DNA of 64,000 bases, taken from the NCBI GenBank assembly GCA_964448135.1, contig CAYUVH010000026.1:1-64000 (forward strand), written 5' to 3'. The position numbers and the translations under genes were made by a program. Below the pieces are notes generated by a model. That model saw only the letters and a program-made list of their open reading frames with translations, was not told the DNA's origin and did not search any database. Shown here piece by piece: positions 1 to 8,984 of the stretch. The stretch's first letter is position 1; every line of letters starts with the position of its first letter. The DNA comes from CAYUVH01 sp964448135 (lineage in GTDB: Bacteria > Verrucomicrobiota > Verrucomicrobiia > Limisphaerales > UBA8199).

Positions 1-2442
1 CCCCAATTTCAAATTTCAAATTTCAAATCTGAAATTGCCCCTCTTCCGTCCCAACCCCGCGCCCCCCTATTCCCTTTCCTGCTCCTCACCATCCTCTGCC
101 TCACCTGCCTGCCCGCCCTCGCCGCCAAAGACAAAAAAGCCACCACCGAATCAAAATACACCACCTACAACGGCTTCACGCTCCCCCCAACTCCCGTCCT
201 CCCGCAACACGAAGTCCACCCCTGCCTCTGGTTTTCCACCCCGGCCGAAATCGAAACCCTGCGCCAAAAGCGCAACGCCGATGCCTACGCAAAGCGTCTC
301 TGGCAACAAATCACCAACGATTCCGTCCTGCGCGGTCCACTTCCCTCCTTACCCGAGTCGGGCAGCAAAAAATTTCAAGACTACTACACCACGCTCGCCC
401 GCGCCGCGAAACTGAACGCCCTCATGTCCCTCCTGGCCGATGAAAACCAGCGTGAATCCTACCGCGGGCGCGCGGTGGCCGCCCTCAAGCGCGCCTACGA
501 CGGCCCGATCTACGAGCACACCGCCGAGAAAAAACATCCCGAAGGACTCGAAGACATCCATCGCGCCACCATCGCCCAGAATTATTGCGAAGCCTACGAT
601 TGGGTTCAGCCGTACCTCAGCAAAGCAGACGACGCCGCCATCCGCAAACGCCTGATTCGCGAAGCCCAAACGATCTCGGACAATCTCTACGTCTGGACCG
701 ATCGCCCGCACAATCATCTCTCCAAGCCCGCCTGGGCCCTGGGCACCTTCGCCCTGACGCTATCCGCCGAACCTAAATCGCGCGACTGGCTCGCAAGTGC
801 GCTCAAAGCTTCCAACCAGAACACAAAGTATTTCTTCAGCGCCGACGGCATTTACCGTGAAGGCGCGCATTACCTGATTTTTTCCGCCATCAACTTCATC
901 CCTTTCCTGTACCACTACCGGAATGCCGCCGGGGTGGACGGCTTTCCGATGTTTCAACCCATGTTTGAAGCCGTCGTCGCCATGCGCAACGGCAAGGGCT
1001 GGCTGCCCAACCTCTACGATTCCTACATCCGCCCGTTTCCCACGCACCTGGTCGCAAAAGCCTATCTCACCAACTCCACCTGGCTCAATCCCGCCTCGCG
1101 CCTCGGCAATGTCCTGCAATGGAATTTCCTTAACACCGACTTCGCCGTATTCGACAAGTCATACCAGCTCTGGGGCTTCAACTACACCGGCGCCACCGGC
1201 AGCTTCACGCTCGAAACCGATGAGTTCCTGACCTACGACCCCGCAATTCCGCCGGCGGCTCCGTCTGCTCTTCCAACGATCTTCCTGGCCGGAGGCGAAA
1301 CCATCTTCCGCAATCAATGGTCCTTCAACGATCCCGCCCAGCGCTACCTGCTCTTCCATGGCGTCGCCGAGGCGGACAATCATTTCCACTACGATCACCT
1401 GAGCTTCATCATCCAGGCGGAAAACCAGATGATGGCTTCGGATGCCGGCTATTCGCGCAAGGACTTCGGCGAGGCCATTCGCAAAAGCTGGTATATCACA
1501 CCGGAGGCCCACAATATCGTCACCGCCAATGGCGTCGCCCCCGTGGATCCCGCCGAAAACGTAACCCCCATTTCGCGCGACACGCTGAACACCGGATTCT
1601 TTGCGTTTCAAGAGAAGGAAGCGCCCTACATAAATAAAGCGCTGCAAAAGCGCGCGATCGCCTTCCCCGGCGGCGAATACTTCGTCGTCGTGGACCAACT
1701 CTCCGCCCCTCGCGCCACCGACTACGCCCTGTATCTCCACGGCGGCCGCGGCCAAATGCAAAGCGACGGCATCCGCCGCGTGTGGAATTACACGAACGAC
1801 CTCTACGGCCCCGCCGCCAAAATGGCTGCGTGGATTCTCAGCGATGGCGCGAAACTTCAGGATAAATCAGGGGAGCTCACCTACATCAAAGGCGACTACG
1901 CCGAATTCGGCTACGTCCAGGCCGCCCTCCGCGCCACCAACACCACCTTCATGCAAATCATCGTTCCTCTCTCTGCGACCGCCTCGCTACCCCAGGTAAC
2001 CGACCTCAGCGATAAATCCACCCTCGCCGCCCAGGTGACCCTTCCCGGCAAAACCGACCTCTTCGCCGCCCGCCGCGGCGACACCATCAAAACCGCCAAC
2101 CTCGAATCCGACGCCCGCTTTGTCTGGTTGAGGCAGGGAACCTCACGCGAATGGGCCATCCAGCAAGGCACCTTTCTTTCCGGCCCCAAGGGCGAAATAA
2201 TGAAATCCTCCCAACCCATCACCCTCGCCGCCCGCCAGACCGACCAGGACTTCGAAGCCGAAATCAACGCACCAGACACAGCTTACTCATTGACCATCAA
2301 CAACATAGGCACCTCATCCGCAACCTTCAACGGCACCCCCATTCAGCCCCGTCAGCAAGGTAATAAGTCGTTATACGAACTCAAAGGAAGTGGTAGATTG
2401 GCCATAAAAAACGCCCCAAACTCATTTAAAAAATTGAAGTAA
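1..2442 (+). CDS. Heparinase II/III-like polysaccharide lyase, start at or beyond the left edge
   Basis: The frame is open from base 1 to the stop at 2440-2442, although the first ATG is only at 424. A signal-peptide-like stretch, PLFPFLLLTILCLTCLPALA, is encoded at 64-123, so the true start must be near base 34 (an ATT) or left of the window; starting at 424 would delete the export signal and part of the helical domain. The N-terminal two thirds is alpha-toroid-like and Trp/Tyr-rich. The C-terminal part carries the heparinase II/III pattern HFHYDHLSF (around 1384-1410) followed by MMASDAGYSR and the YITPEAHN stretch, typical of alginate/heparin lyases of this fold. It lies 6 bp before an SDR gene and upstream of a PL7 alginate lyase, which suggests uronate-polymer degradation in the envelope. 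The exact substrate (oligoalginate versus glycosaminoglycan) is inference. Confidence 0.8.
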   Translation, partial: PQFQISNFKSEIAPLPSQPRAPLFPFLLLTILCLTCLPALAAKDKKATTESKYTTYNGFTLPPTPVLPQHEVHPCLWFSTPAEIETLRQKRNADAYAKRLWQQITNDSVLRGPLPSLPESGSKKFQDYYTTLARAAKLNALMSLLADENQRESYRGRAVAALKRAYDGPIYEHTAEKKHPEGLEDIHRATIAQNYCEAYDWVQPYLSKADDAAIRKRLIREAQTISDNLYVWTDRPHNHLSKPAWALGTFALTLSAEPKSRDWLASALKASNQNTKYFFSADGIYREGAHYLIFSAINFIPFLYHYRNAAGVDGFPMFQPMFEAVVAMRNGKGWLPNLYDSYIRPFPTHLVAKAYLTNSTWLNPASRLGNVLQWNFLNTDFAVFDKSYQLWGFNYTGATGSFTLETDEFLTYDPAIPPAAPSALPTIFLAGGETIFRNQWSFNDPAQRYLLFHGVAEADNHFHYDHLSFIIQAENQMMASDAGYSRKDFGEAIRKSWYITPEAHNIVTANGVAPVDPAENVTPISRDTLNTGFFAFQEKEAPYINKALQKRAIAFPGGEYFVVVDQLSAPRATDYALYLHGGRGQMQSDGIRRVWNYTNDLYGPAAKMAAWILSDGAKLQDKSGELTYIKGDYAEFGYVQAALRATNTTFMQIIVPLSATASLPQVTDLSDKSTLAAQVTLPGKTDLFAARRGDTIKTANLESDARFVWLRQGTSREWAIQQGTFLSGPKGEIMKSSQPITLAARQTDQDFEAEINAPDTAYSLTINNIGTSSATFNGTPIQPRQQGNKSLYELKGSGRLAIKNAPNSFKKLK
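5..30. repeat. Short AAATTTC heptamer run
   Basis: About three and a half consecutive copies of a 7-bp unit AAATTTC lie at the very left edge. They overlap the open frame of the lyase gene, which argues that the coding start lies to their right. Similar 7-bp runs with other units recur elsewhere in the window. Confidence 0.6.
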
Positions 2443-2448
2443 TTCCTC

Positions 2449-3210
2449 ATGGGCACCCTCAAATCCAAGCGTGTACTCGTCACCGGCGGCGGCCAGGGCC
2501 TCGGCCACGCCATCGTCGAGCACCTCCTCGCCGCCGGCGCGGATGTGGCGATCCACTATTTCTCCAGCGAGTCCGGCGCCGCCGAATTGAAAGCCTCGGC
2601 CGCCAGACAAGGCCGCCGCGCCGAGATGTTCCGCGCCGACCTGACCTCCGAATCGGAAGCCGCCAAACTCGTCAACGACGCCGCGAAATTCCTCGGCGGC
2701 ATCGACATCCTCATCAACAACGCCGGCGATCTCGTACAACGCCGCGTTCTCTCCGACGTGGACATGGATTTCTGGAAACGTTCCCTGGATATCAACGTCA
2801 CCTCCGTGATGCTGGTCACCCGCGCCGCGCTGCCCTGGCTTGTGAAAGCCAGCCAGGCGAGCATCGTAAACCTCTCTTCCACCGCCGGCCGCAAAGGCGG
2901 ACACCCCGGCTCCCTCGTCTATTCGACCGCGAAAGGCGCGGTGCTCACCTGGACGCGCGCCTTGGCAAACGAACTCGCGCCGAAAGGGATTCGCGTAAAT
3001 TGCGTGGCCCCCGGCCTTATCCTCGGCACGCGGTTTCACAACACGCACACCACGGCCGAAAGCGCGCAACGCAGCGTCGAAGGCATCCCCCTGGGCCGCG
3101 CCGGCAATGCCGCCGATGTTGCCCGCGCGGTCGTGTATCTCGCTTCGGAATATGACGGCTTCATCACGGGCGCGACGCTCGATATCAACGGCGGCGTCTA
3201 TGTCGCCTGA
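2449..3210 (+). CDS. SDR family oxidoreductase, candidate uronate reductase
   Basis: A 253-residue classical short-chain dehydrogenase, normally cytoplasmic and NAD(P)H-dependent. Visible motifs are the cofactor glycine motif TGGGQGLG near residue 11, NNAG in the middle, the serine in NLSSTAG and the catalytic YSTAK. The C-terminus GATLDINGGVYVA is the usual FabG/glucose-dehydrogenase type ending. It starts 6 bp after the lyase stop and ends 9 bp before the PL7 lyase, so the three are probably one transcript. In alginate users an SDR reduces 4-deoxy-L-erythro-5-hexoseulose uronate to 2-keto-3-deoxygluconate; that role fits this neighbourhood but is inferred, because SDR sequences alone do not reveal substrate. 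Confidence 0.85.
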   Translation: MGTLKSKRVLVTGGGQGLGHAIVEHLLAAGADVAIHYFSSESGAAELKASAARQGRRAEMFRADLTSESEAAKLVNDAAKFLGGIDILINNAGDLVQRRVLSDVDMDFWKRSLDINVTSVMLVTRAALPWLVKASQASIVNLSSTAGRKGGHPGSLVYSTAKGAVLTWTRALANELAPKGIRVNCVAPGLILGTRFHNTHTTAESAQRSVEGIPLGRAGNAADVARAVVYLASEYDGFITGATLDINGGVYVA

Positions 3211-3219
3211 AAAATATTC

Positions 3220-5844
3220 ATGACCCGGCTCCTTAAAAATTGTTTGTGCTTCGCGCTCCTGGGCTTGCTGCCTCTAAGTGTGCGGGCGCTTGATCCCGCG
3301 CAACCGCCGGGCGGCAATTTTGACCTCTCGCATTGGAAAATTCAGTTGCCCACCTCCAACGGCATTCTCACGGGCACGGGCGGCAGCGTGGACGAGAAAA
3401 CCGCGGCGCAACTCAGCGCCGGTTTCACGAACGCGTTTTTCTACACCGCCACGGACGGGGCGATGACCTTCTGGACTCCGGATAACGGCGCCACCACGAG
3501 CGGCTCTTCGCATCCGCGCAGCGAGTTGCGGGAGATGATCAATCCCAATGACAGCGGGGTGAATTGGAACCTTAACGGTTTTCATCTCCTGACGGCCCAG
3601 CTCAAGGTGCTGCAAGTGCCGTCGGACACGCAAAAAGTGTGCCTCGGCCAGATTCACCAGCCCAATTATCTCACCGACGGCGTCACGCCCAGCGCGAACA
3701 ACGAGCAAATGTTCATGTTCGACCTCGGCAACCAGAAGATCTACGCCAACATCAATCTCGACGGCAACCAATCCAGCACCTTCAGCAAGACCTTCATTTC
3801 CGGCGCGAGTGTGGCCACCAATACGTTGATCAACTACAGCCTTTGTGTTTCCAACGGCCTTTTGCGCATGGTCCTGAACAATGTGACCAATGCCTGGAAT
3901 CTTTACAGCGGCACAAATTATCAGGGTCACATCGCGCAGAACTGGACGCCGGCCTCCAGCAACACGGTTTATTTCAAAGCCGGCAGCTACAACCAGACCG
4001 TGAACACCTGCGGCTGTTCCAATGATGGCGCGCGCGTCGCTTTCTACTCGCTCACGCGCTGGCATTCAGCGGCCATCACCAACCAACCCGCGGGTGTGGT
4101 GTCTGGTCCGGGGAGCAACGTGACCTTCACTGTCGGCGCCATCGGCAACTCCGCGCTGAGCTACCAGTGGCGGCTGAACGGCTCTAATTTGCCGACCGCC
4201 ACCGGAACCGCCCTCCAGCTTACCAACCTCACCGCGGCCAACGTGGGCAATTACACTGTGCTGGTCACCGATCCAACGCCGGGTTTCAGTTCGATCACCA
4301 GCTCGGTGGCTGCGCTCACCGGCAATTTCCCTCCGGTCATCACCACGCAACCGTCGAGCCTGGTGGTGGCGACCGGCAGCAATGCCACATTCTCGGTTTC
4401 CGCGACCGGCATCGCGCCCCTCGCTTATCGCTGGTGGTTCAACACCAACTCCCTACCCGGTGCGACGAACACCACGCTCGTCGCCACCAACGCCCAGCTC
4501 ACCAACGCGGGAAATTATTTCGTCATCGTGAGCAATTCCCTCGGCATGGCCACCAGTTCCATTGCCGTGCTCTCCGTCGGGTCGGCGGCGGTCACCAGCA
4601 CCAACGTCTGGCTCGATGCACTCTGGCTCGACGGCATCCGCACCAACACCGCCCTGCCTGTGGAATCGGCATGGTTCGCCAACAACGGCGCTTCGCTCAC
4701 CGCGGCGCCCGGCGCGCTCGTAGGCGCGGTCGATCCTTCCGTCACCCTGACGTGGTGGACTTATTTCACCAGCAACGGTCCCGTGCATCTGGGCATCGGC
4801 GATTTGCTTCGGCTCAAGCTCAAGTTCACGGTCGGCGGCAGCGCGCCGGCCAATGGCAATCGCGGACTCCGGTTGGGGCTTTTCAATTCCGCCGGGGGCA
4901 CGCGAACCACGGCCGACGGCTCCAATCCCAACGGCGCGGGTTACACCGGCTACTTGATGAACATGAATTTCGGTTCGACGGTCGGCTTGAGCAGTCCGCT
5001 GCAGTTTTTGGAACGAACCAATCTGCCCAGCGCCAATCTGCTTTCGACCGTGAACGACTACGTGGTGTTGGGACAGGGCGGACCGGCCGTCAGCACTCCC
5101 GCGTTCAGTAATGGCATTCCTTACACGATGGTCTTCACCGCCAAACGCAATTCCGGCTCCGTGGATCTCAGTCTTCTTTTCAGCGCTACCAACGGCTGGA
5201 GCGAAAGCTACGCTGTGACCGACGCGACCGCCACCAACGCCGACTTCGATATGTTTGTCTTCCGTCCGGCGGCCCAGCCCCAGACCGCCACCAACTTCAC
5301 CTTCACCGAATTCGCGGTGGAAATGGTCGCGACCAACAATCATTTGCCCGTCGCGGGCTATCACGCCTTCACGACCACCGCCAACAGCCCGTTGACCCTG
5401 GCGACGACCAATCTGATCGCGTCGGATTCCGATCCCGACGGCGACGCGCTCACCGTTACTGCGGTCAGCGTCACCAGTTCCAACGGTGGCTTGGTAACGC
5501 TTTCCGGCGGCAGCATTTCCTACACCCCCGAGCCTGATTTTACCGGTTCGGATTCCTTCAGCTACACGTTGACCGACGCGCGCGGAGCCAGCGCGACCGG
5601 ATATGTCCTTGTCACGGTCGTTGCGCCATTGAACTTCAGCAGCGTCTCGCTGGTGAACCAGCAGCTCCAGCTTGCTTTTACCGGGGTTCCCTCCACCAGC
5701 TACGTCCTGCAGGCGAAATCAAATTTGACCGGAGCTCCCTGGGAAAACATCGCGACCAATTTGACTGACGGCGCCGGCACGGGACTTTTCTCCGACATTG
5801 CGGTGCTCCTGCCGCAGAGATATTTCCGGATCGTAACGCCTTGA
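3220..5844 (+). CDS. Secreted PL7 alginate lyase with Ig-like and cadherin-like tail
   Basis: An 874-residue exported protein. Residues 1-23 form a signal peptide ending near VRA. Residues about 30-285 carry all three signature blocks of polysaccharide lyase family 7: RSELRE near 100, QIH near 144 (catalytic Gln/His region) and YFKAGSYNQ near 251. PL7 enzymes cleave alginate (or related uronans) by beta-elimination. Two Ig-like repeats follow (about 288-365 and 370-450), then a beta-sandwich region, a cadherin-like block with DSDPDGDALT near 725, and a C-terminal domain ending in YFRIVTP, an ending common in secreted verrucomicrobial proteins. The tail is much longer than a single-domain PL7 (about 230-300 residues) and probably serves surface attachment or substrate binding. 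Confidence 0.92.
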   Translation: MTRLLKNCLCFALLGLLPLSVRALDPAQPPGGNFDLSHWKIQLPTSNGILTGTGGSVDEKTAAQLSAGFTNAFFYTATDGAMTFWTPDNGATTSGSSHPRSELREMINPNDSGVNWNLNGFHLLTAQLKVLQVPSDTQKVCLGQIHQPNYLTDGVTPSANNEQMFMFDLGNQKIYANINLDGNQSSTFSKTFISGASVATNTLINYSLCVSNGLLRMVLNNVTNAWNLYSGTNYQGHIAQNWTPASSNTVYFKAGSYNQTVNTCGCSNDGARVAFYSLTRWHSAAITNQPAGVVSGPGSNVTFTVGAIGNSALSYQWRLNGSNLPTATGTALQLTNLTAANVGNYTVLVTDPTPGFSSITSSVAALTGNFPPVITTQPSSLVVATGSNATFSVSATGIAPLAYRWWFNTNSLPGATNTTLVATNAQLTNAGNYFVIVSNSLGMATSSIAVLSVGSAAVTSTNVWLDALWLDGIRTNTALPVESAWFANNGASLTAAPGALVGAVDPSVTLTWWTYFTSNGPVHLGIGDLLRLKLKFTVGGSAPANGNRGLRLGLFNSAGGTRTTADGSNPNGAGYTGYLMNMNFGSTVGLSSPLQFLERTNLPSANLLSTVNDYVVLGQGGPAVSTPAFSNGIPYTMVFTAKRNSGSVDLSLLFSATNGWSESYAVTDATATNADFDMFVFRPAAQPQTATNFTFTEFAVEMVATNNHLPVAGYHAFTTTANSPLTLATTNLIASDSDPDGDALTVTAVSVTSSNGGLVTLSGGSISYTPEPDFTGSDSFSYTLTDARGASATGYVLVTVVAPLNFSSVSLVNQQLQLAFTGVPSTSYVLQAKSNLTGAPWENIATNLTDGAGTGLFSDIAVLLPQRYFRIVTP

Positions 5845-5875
5845 TGCGGGCATTTGTGCGTAAAGCCTGCGAAGA

Positions 5876-5893
5876 GTATTGATAAGTATTAAC
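5876..5893. promoter_or_regulatory. Candidate LacI-type operator upstream of the regulator gene
   Basis: An AT-rich island, GTATTGATAAGTATTAAC, in an otherwise GC-rich region just before the regulator. Read on the opposite strand, the island at 7081-7100 begins GTATTAATAATTAT, sharing GTATTrATAAkTAT. Two matching sites in front of a LacI gene and the next operon suggest autoregulation plus target control. No binding data; could also be promoter -10 material. Confidence 0.4.
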
Positions 5894-5993
5894 ATCATGG
5901 CCGCCGATGCTTGATAAAGAATCCATGGCGGGGGCAGCCGCTCAAAATGGCTTGGCCCAACGACGGCGTTCGGGCATTAGTACGCGTCATGAC

Positions 5994-7028
5994 ATGAAGC
6001 GACGGACGATTTCTCAACAGCAGATTGCGAAGGAATTGGGGTATTCGCAGGCTTTGGTGTCGTTCGTGTTGAATGGGAAGCGGGAGAACATCAGCGAGGA
6101 GTCCTACAAGCGCATCTGGGACTATGCCGTCAAACAAGGCTACCGCCCCAAAGGCATGCAGACCAACGGCTCGCCCCTGGCCGCCAAAAGCATCGCTTTC
6201 ATACTCCGCGCCGGGCTGCGCCTTTACACCCAGAGTAATTTCTTCAGCCACGTTCAGCACGGCCTCCATTCCGCCCTGCAGGAAAAGGAATTCAACACCG
6301 TCTTTCTGGGCTCGGAGGACACGCTCGGCGCGCAGGCCCTGAAGAACCGCCTGCGGCGCGATCATCCGGCCGGCGTCGTAATCATGGGCCAGGTATCGGC
6401 CGATTTTCTGGAGCACATCCGGGCGTCTCAACCCAACATCGTGGCCGTCTCCGCCAGCTATCCCGGTCTGTGCCATTCGGTCATGCCGAATGAACGCCAG
6501 GCCATGCAGCAATTAGTTGACCACTTGGTCAGCCTTGGCCACAAGCGCTTTGCCTGGATTGGCGGCAACCAGCAGTTACGCCAAAATGAAACTCGCCGCA
6601 GAGCCCTGACCGACGTCCTTGCCGAACACAGGTTGGAATTGCCCGCCCAACAGGGCGCGGACCTGGTGGATGGCGATCGCATGGGTGGACGCAAGGCCGC
6701 GGAATTGGTTTTGGCGCGTTGCCCGGCCCGCTCGCTGCCCACCGCGTGGATTTGTCATAACGCCCTCATGGCCCGCGGCGTCATCAATCTCTTTGCCCAA
6801 AAAGGCTGGTCCGTCCCCGGCAAATTCAGCGTCGCCGCCATGGACGCGACCCGCGTTTGCGAAGAGGAACATCCCCAAATCACCGCCGCCAGCGCCGACC
6901 CCGAGAAAATGGGTTCGAAAGCAGCGGAAATTCTCCTGCAAAGCCTGCATCAAACCGACGGTTCGCTTTCGGACGTCGTGCTGCCCTCGCAATTCACCCT
7001 GCGCGAGAGCACCGGCCCCGCGGCCTGA
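5994..7028 (+). CDS. LacI family transcriptional regulator
   Basis: A 344-residue LacI/GalR protein when started at ATG 5994; in-frame ATGs at 5907 and 5925 would add up to 29 residues that are not typical of the family. The helix-turn-helix is at the extreme N-terminus (TISQQQIAKELGYSQALVSF), followed by the hinge and a periplasmic-binding-protein-like effector domain beginning around SIAFILRAGLRLYTQ. The C-terminus contains the family-typical AAEILLQSL segment. It sits between the alginate lyase genes and a sugar-acid operon in the same orientation. The effector is unknown; a sugar or uronate derivative is likely from context. Paired AT-rich motifs at 5876 and 7081 are candidate binding sites. 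Confidence 0.9.
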   Translation: MKRRTISQQQIAKELGYSQALVSFVLNGKRENISEESYKRIWDYAVKQGYRPKGMQTNGSPLAAKSIAFILRAGLRLYTQSNFFSHVQHGLHSALQEKEFNTVFLGSEDTLGAQALKNRLRRDHPAGVVIMGQVSADFLEHIRASQPNIVAVSASYPGLCHSVMPNERQAMQQLVDHLVSLGHKRFAWIGGNQQLRQNETRRRALTDVLAEHRLELPAQQGADLVDGDRMGGRKAAELVLARCPARSLPTAWICHNALMARGVINLFAQKGWSVPGKFSVAAMDATRVCEEEHPQITAASADPEKMGSKAAEILLQSLHQTDGSLSDVVLPSQFTLRESTGPAA

Positions 7029-7080
7029 AGCCTTCGTGCCGGCTCCCGAATCCCACTTTTTTCTTGCGTTCCGGGGCGTG

Positions 7081-7100
7081 TTACTTATAATTATTAATAC
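7081..7100. promoter_or_regulatory. Candidate operator/promoter before the hydroxyacid dehydrogenase operon
   Basis: TTACTTATAATTATTAATAC ends directly at the ATG at 7101. It includes a TATAAT hexamer at 7086-7091 and, on the minus strand, a motif shared with 5876-5893. Because it abuts the start codon, binding here could block both transcription and translation of the downstream operon. No Shine-Dalgarno sequence is visible in it. Confidence 0.4.
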
Positions 7101-8114
7101 ATGCGCGAACCAAGCGTTATCGTGGCGCTGACGGATGCGGAGATCGCTGATTTCTTTCCGGGGGAAATGTGGGGGGAGTTTCAGCGACTGGTTCCGAACC
7201 ACCGGCGCTTTTCCGTGCCCCCGGCCGATCCCGGCGAGTGGGCCGGGCTTTGGCGAAAAGGGCCCGGCGAGGTGCTGGTGTGCGCCTGGCAGGCTCCTTC
7301 CTTGAACGGCTCCATCCGGGCCGAGGAACTCGCGCCCTTGCGCTACATTTGCTACCTGGCGGGCAGCGTGCGCAAGCTCGTGCCGCGTGAACTGATCGAG
7401 CGGGGAATGCTCGTCACCAACTGGGGTTCCTCCATCAGCGCCACCGTGGCCGAATGCACCCTGATGCTGACGCTGATGGCGCTTCGTCGCGCTGCGCATT
7501 GGAGTGTCGCCATGCACCGCGACGGCGCGTGGAAAGATTCCACCACCACCACGCAAAGCCTCCTCGGCCGGCGCGTCGGCATCCATGGCTTGGGCGCCAT
7601 CAGTCGCTGCCTCGTGCCAATGTTGCGTCCGTTTACGGACCGGATCCAGGTGTACTCGCCGCACGTGCCGATGGAATTTTTCAGTGAACTGGGTGTGGAG
7701 CGTTGCGATTCGCTGGAGGAATTGTTTTCCAGCTCCGATGTAGTCATCGAGCTCGCCGCATTGACGCCCGAAAATTTTCATATCGTGGACGAAAGAATTC
7801 TCCGCCTGATTCCACCGGGCGGCGTCTTTGTGAACGTCGGGCGCGGCGCCGTTGTGGACGAAGCGGCGTTGGCGCGCGTGGCGGCCGAAGGCAAAATCCA
7901 GGTGGCGCTGGACGTTTACGAAGTCGAGCCGCTGCCGAAGGATTCGCCATTGCGCGGCATGGAAAACGTCACGCTGCTGCCGCACCTGGGCGGGCCCACT
8001 CGCGACCGGCGCCGCGACAGCGGCATGCTGGCGCTGCGAAACCTGCGCGCCTTTGTGGAAGGAAAGCCGCTGGAGGCCCTGGTTTCTTTGGAGGTCTATG
8101 ACCGCTCGACCTGA
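7101..8114 (+). CDS. D-isomer-specific 2-hydroxyacid dehydrogenase, NAD-binding
   Basis: A 337-residue cytoplasmic oxidoreductase of the D-2-hydroxyacid dehydrogenase family (phosphoglycerate/hydroxypyruvate reductase-like). The Rossmann motif is VGIHGLGAISR near residue 158. The catalytic-region signature appears as NVGRGAVVDEAAL, then LDVYEVEPLP and the catalytic His in TLLPHLGGPT. The substrate cannot be assigned from sequence. It is first in a tight operon: its last 17 bp overlap the isomerase gene, and the third gene follows within 11 bp. Preceded by a LacI gene and an AT-rich operator-like motif, it may reduce or oxidise a sugar-acid intermediate. Confidence 0.88.
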   Translation: MREPSVIVALTDAEIADFFPGEMWGEFQRLVPNHRRFSVPPADPGEWAGLWRKGPGEVLVCAWQAPSLNGSIRAEELAPLRYICYLAGSVRKLVPRELIERGMLVTNWGSSISATVAECTLMLTLMALRRAAHWSVAMHRDGAWKDSTTTTQSLLGRRVGIHGLGAISRCLVPMLRPFTDRIQVYSPHVPMEFFSELGVERCDSLEELFSSSDVVIELAALTPENFHIVDERILRLIPPGGVFVNVGRGAVVDEAALARVAAEGKIQVALDVYEVEPLPKDSPLRGMENVTLLPHLGGPTRDRRRDSGMLALRNLRAFVEGKPLEALVSLEVYDRST

Positions 8115-8973
8115 TCTTCAATGGTGCTTCTCGACGATGGGCTGCCCCAACGCCTCGCTGGCGGAGGCCTGCGCCCTGGCGGCCGAGTTCGGCTTCCCGG
8201 CCATCGAACTGCGCTCGCTCAGCGGCACGGTTGAACTGCCTGGGTTGTTCGCGAAGACGGGCTGGACGCCGGCAGTTGTGCGCGAAACCTGTGCCCGGCA
8301 CGCCGTCCGGCTGGCTTCGGCGGGCTCGTCCTTCAAGCTGGTCGGCAGCACTGCCGCGGATCGCGCGGCACTGCTCGCATTTTGTGATTGGGCGGACTCG
8401 CTTGGAATTCCTTTCGTGCGCACTTTTGGCGGCGGCAAATGGGGCACGCCCCTCACCGAGGCTGATTTTCAATCCGCCGCCCAAAGCGTCGAATGGTGGC
8501 GTGGCGAAAAATCCGCCCGTGGCTGGCGGCTGGATTTGCTCCTCGAAACGCACGACGCCTTTTCCGGCTCCGAGCCCTGCCTCGAACTGAACGCGCGTCT
8601 CAACTCGCCGCTGCATCTCATCTGGGACACGCACCACACCTGGCGTTACGCCGGCGAATCGCCGCGCGATTCGTGGAACAAGATCGGCCACCTGGTGCGG
8701 CACGTGCATTTCAAGGACAGCGTTGATCGTCCGAGCGCGCGGCACCCCTACACTTATGTGCTGTGCGGAGAAGGCCAGATGCCGCTCGCGGAAACCATGG
8801 AAGTGTTGCGCGCGAATAAATTTACGGGCGGCGTGTCCCTCGAATGGGAACTCCTCTGGCACCCGTATCTCGATCCGTTAAACGTTGCCCTCCGCGAACT
8901 GGTCAGGCAACCCTGGTTCGCGCATGCCACCGCTTCGCGCCGTCCGGTTTCCGTGACGGCGGGCGCCGCCTGA
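8098..8973 (+). CDS. Sugar phosphate isomerase/epimerase, xylose-isomerase-like TIM barrel
   Basis: A 291-residue protein starting at ATG 8098, inside the end of the previous gene (17-bp overlap), which implies translational coupling. The N-terminus FSTMGCPNASLAEACALAAE is the usual first strand and helix of the AP-endonuclease-2/xylose-isomerase-like TIM barrel. Metal-site-like residues appear in LLETHDAFSG, HLIWDTHHTWR, VRHVHFKD and VSLEWE, as in IolE/hydroxypyruvate-isomerase relatives. The substrate is unknown. Its place between a hydroxyacid dehydrogenase and a DUF2264 protein suggests a small sugar or sugar-acid pathway. Confidence 0.82.
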   Translation: MTARPDLQWCFSTMGCPNASLAEACALAAEFGFPAIELRSLSGTVELPGLFAKTGWTPAVVRETCARHAVRLASAGSSFKLVGSTAADRAALLAFCDWADSLGIPFVRTFGGGKWGTPLTEADFQSAAQSVEWWRGEKSARGWRLDLLLETHDAFSGSEPCLELNARLNSPLHLIWDTHHTWRYAGESPRDSWNKIGHLVRHVHFKDSVDRPSARHPYTYVLCGEGQMPLAETMEVLRANKFTGGVSLEWELLWHPYLDPLNVALRELVRQPWFAHATASRRPVSVTAGAA

Positions 8974-8984
8974 TCCGTTTTCGC

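Noticed and set aside
35..415. Reading frame at the left edge, Pro/Ser/Thr-rich
   Set aside because: It is in a different frame from the heparinase-like gene, which is open through the same bases and shows a clear signal peptide.
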